From positions 1,302,001 through 1,366,000 of the forward strand of contig JBCAXA010000001.1 of assembly GCA_038534295.1 (NCBI GenBank): a DNA stretch of 64,000 bases, given 5' to 3'. The notes below the pieces were generated by a model that worked only from the letters and a program-made list of their open reading frames with translations, had not been told where the DNA came from and did not search any database. The stretch is from JBCAXA01 sp038534295 (GTDB taxonomy: Bacteria > Pseudomonadota > Gammaproteobacteria > Steroidobacterales > Woeseiaceae). Made by a program: the position numbers and the translations under genes. Below are positions 63,052 through 64,000 of the stretch, one piece after another; position 1 is the stretch's first letter; the number at the start of each line of letters is the position of its first letter.

Positions 63052-64000
63052 GTGGCGCTAACCGACAGCCCGAGCGTGTCAGATGAACGCGCCGCGGCCC
63101 TCGCAACTTTCGACCGACTGTCAGCCGAACGCACAATCGACGACGACGCCAACTACCAATGGCGTGTGGCGAGGCGGCCGGTCGGCAACGTAACGCCGGA
63201 CGACTTTGCGTGGCACGTGGCTGACGTACCGGAACCCGGTCCGGGCGAGGTCCTGTTGAAAACCCACTATCTCGGCCTGGCGCCGGTCATGCGTTTTTAT
63301 ATGCAGGGCACGGGCGCTGCCGGCGAAGCGGTGCTGGCGCCTGGGGACGTCATCCACGGCCGCGGCGTTGCGCAAATCGTCAAGTCACGCCACGCCGACT
63401 GGCAAGAAGGTCAAATCGTGCAGGGCCAGCTCGGCTGGCAAACGTACAAAGTCTCGGCAATGACGCCGCAAGAAAAATTCTTCGCGATGCCGAATAACGG
63501 CTTGCCGGCGGCCCTCGGCGCCGGCGTTCTTGGTATGACGGGCTTGTCAGCCTACGCCGGATTTTTCCTTTGTGGCGACCCGCAGCCGGACGATCGCATG
63601 GTGCTGTCAGGGGCTGCCGGCGGTGTCGGATCGATGGTCGCGCAAATGGCGAGTCACGTAGTGGGCTGCGATGTGGTCGGTATTGCTGGCGGCGGCGACA
63701 AGTGTCAGTTTATTCGCGAGCTCGGCTGCCGAGGCGCCATCGACTACAAACGCGACGACGTTGCGGCGGCGCTCGACGAGACACAGCCAGACGGCATCGA
63801 TTTGTACTTCGATAACGTCGGCGGTGAGATCCTCGAAGCGTGCCTCGAACGACTTCGTCTCAATGCGCGCGTCGTGTTGTGCGGGTCAATCAGCGAGTAT
63901 ACCCGTGAGGTCCCGTTTGCGCTCTCCAACTACACGCGCCTGCGCCGCTGCGACGCCCGTATGCAGGGCTTTTTCGTCTACAACCATTTGAGTCGCTGGG
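63052..64000 (+). CDS. Zinc-independent MDR-family NADP-dependent oxidoreductase (CurA-like), 3' end beyond window
   Basis: 316 codons are visible and the frame is open at the window edge. GTG start is preceded by GGAGG. The sequence fits the leukotriene B4 dehydrogenase/CurA group: substrate-domain segment PGPGEVLLKTHYLGLAPVMR, then ALGAGVLGMTGLSAYAGFF and the nucleotide-binding GAAGGVGSMVAQMA, and DLYFDNVGGEIL. Members reduce the double bond of enones with NADPH. It may form an operon with the upstream VOC gene. Confidence 0.92.
   Translation, partial: MALTDSPSVSDERAAALATFDRLSAERTIDDDANYQWRVARRPVGNVTPDDFAWHVADVPEPGPGEVLLKTHYLGLAPVMRFYMQGTGAAGEAVLAPGDVIHGRGVAQIVKSRHADWQEGQIVQGQLGWQTYKVSAMTPQEKFFAMPNNGLPAALGAGVLGMTGLSAYAGFFLCGDPQPDDRMVLSGAAGGVGSMVAQMASHVVGCDVVGIAGGGDKCQFIRELGCRGAIDYKRDDVAAALDETQPDGIDLYFDNVGGEILEACLERLRLNARVVLCGSISEYTREVPFALSNYTRLRRCDARMQGFFVYNHLSRW

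Noticed and set aside
1..64000. CRISPR arrays, rRNA genes, replication origin, intact insertion sequences, prophage genes
   Set aside because: No regularly spaced short repeats, rRNA segments, intact transposase or phage structural genes were seen anywhere in the window.

Overview
The window reads as chromosomal DNA of an aerobic, probably marine gammaproteobacterium. The support is three large TonB-dependent receptors, a Coq7-type ubiquinone hydroxylase, a FolE2 cyclohydrolase and a complete alginate catabolic locus. The genus cannot be fixed from the sequence. Nearly all DNA is coding, and many neighbouring genes overlap by 4 bp (ATGA).

Region 1 (1-17.5 kb): a compact minus-strand operon runs from 9411 off the left edge: PhyH dioxygenase, sugar-binding protein, two unusually extended ABC permeases, MalK-like ATPase, GH13 alpha-glucosidase, cytochrome P450 and a secreted sulfatase. 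A divergent AraC-type regulator faces it. Next come a TonB receptor/FG-GAP-ASPIC lipoprotein pair, a second PhyH enzyme and an unrecognised secreted protein. Together these look like a pathway that imports and strips a decorated alpha-glucoside; the substrate is not evident.

Region 2 (17-19.4 kb): a cupin gene and a divergent TetR gene with two palindromic operator candidates, then coq7 and a small 63-codon gene.

Region 3 (19.4-43.8 kb): the alginate locus. Secreted or surface lyases (PL6 and two PL7, one with a CBM32-like domain) and PL17 yield unsaturated monomers. Two TonB receptors and a large modular lipoprotein serve capture and import. KdgF, an MFS porter, an SDR reductase, KDG kinase and KDPG aldolase finish the route to pyruvate and glyceraldehyde-3-phosphate. 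A FadR-family regulator sits at the centre, and TGGTNNNACCA-like sites precede its transcription units. The whole locus lies between two direct repeats of 112 bp (one mismatch) derived from the small gene at 19162, which suggests insertion or recombination as a unit.

Region 4 (44.3-49.5 kb): MerC-like protein, two PuuE-like deacetylases, an isochorismatase-family hydrolase, folE2, and an ArsR gene followed by a 32-residue cysteine-rich metallothionein-like peptide. Zur-like boxes lie before merC and folE2.

Region 5 (49.6-57.6 kb): lipoprotein M19 dipeptidase, DUF6702/HupE-UreJ pair, GalB-like PIG-L protein, a decayed IS3 transposase, and a MacAB-like four-gene ABC system.

Region 6 (57.6-64 kb): two 109-bp repeats resembling the 3' half of tRNA-Arg split in the T loop by a hairpin-rich insert flank a half-size GDT1 protein, a DUF2061 protein and a YtcJ-like amidohydrolase. 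An intact tRNA-Arg(CCG), two VOC-family genes and the start of a CurA-like oxidoreductase complete the window.
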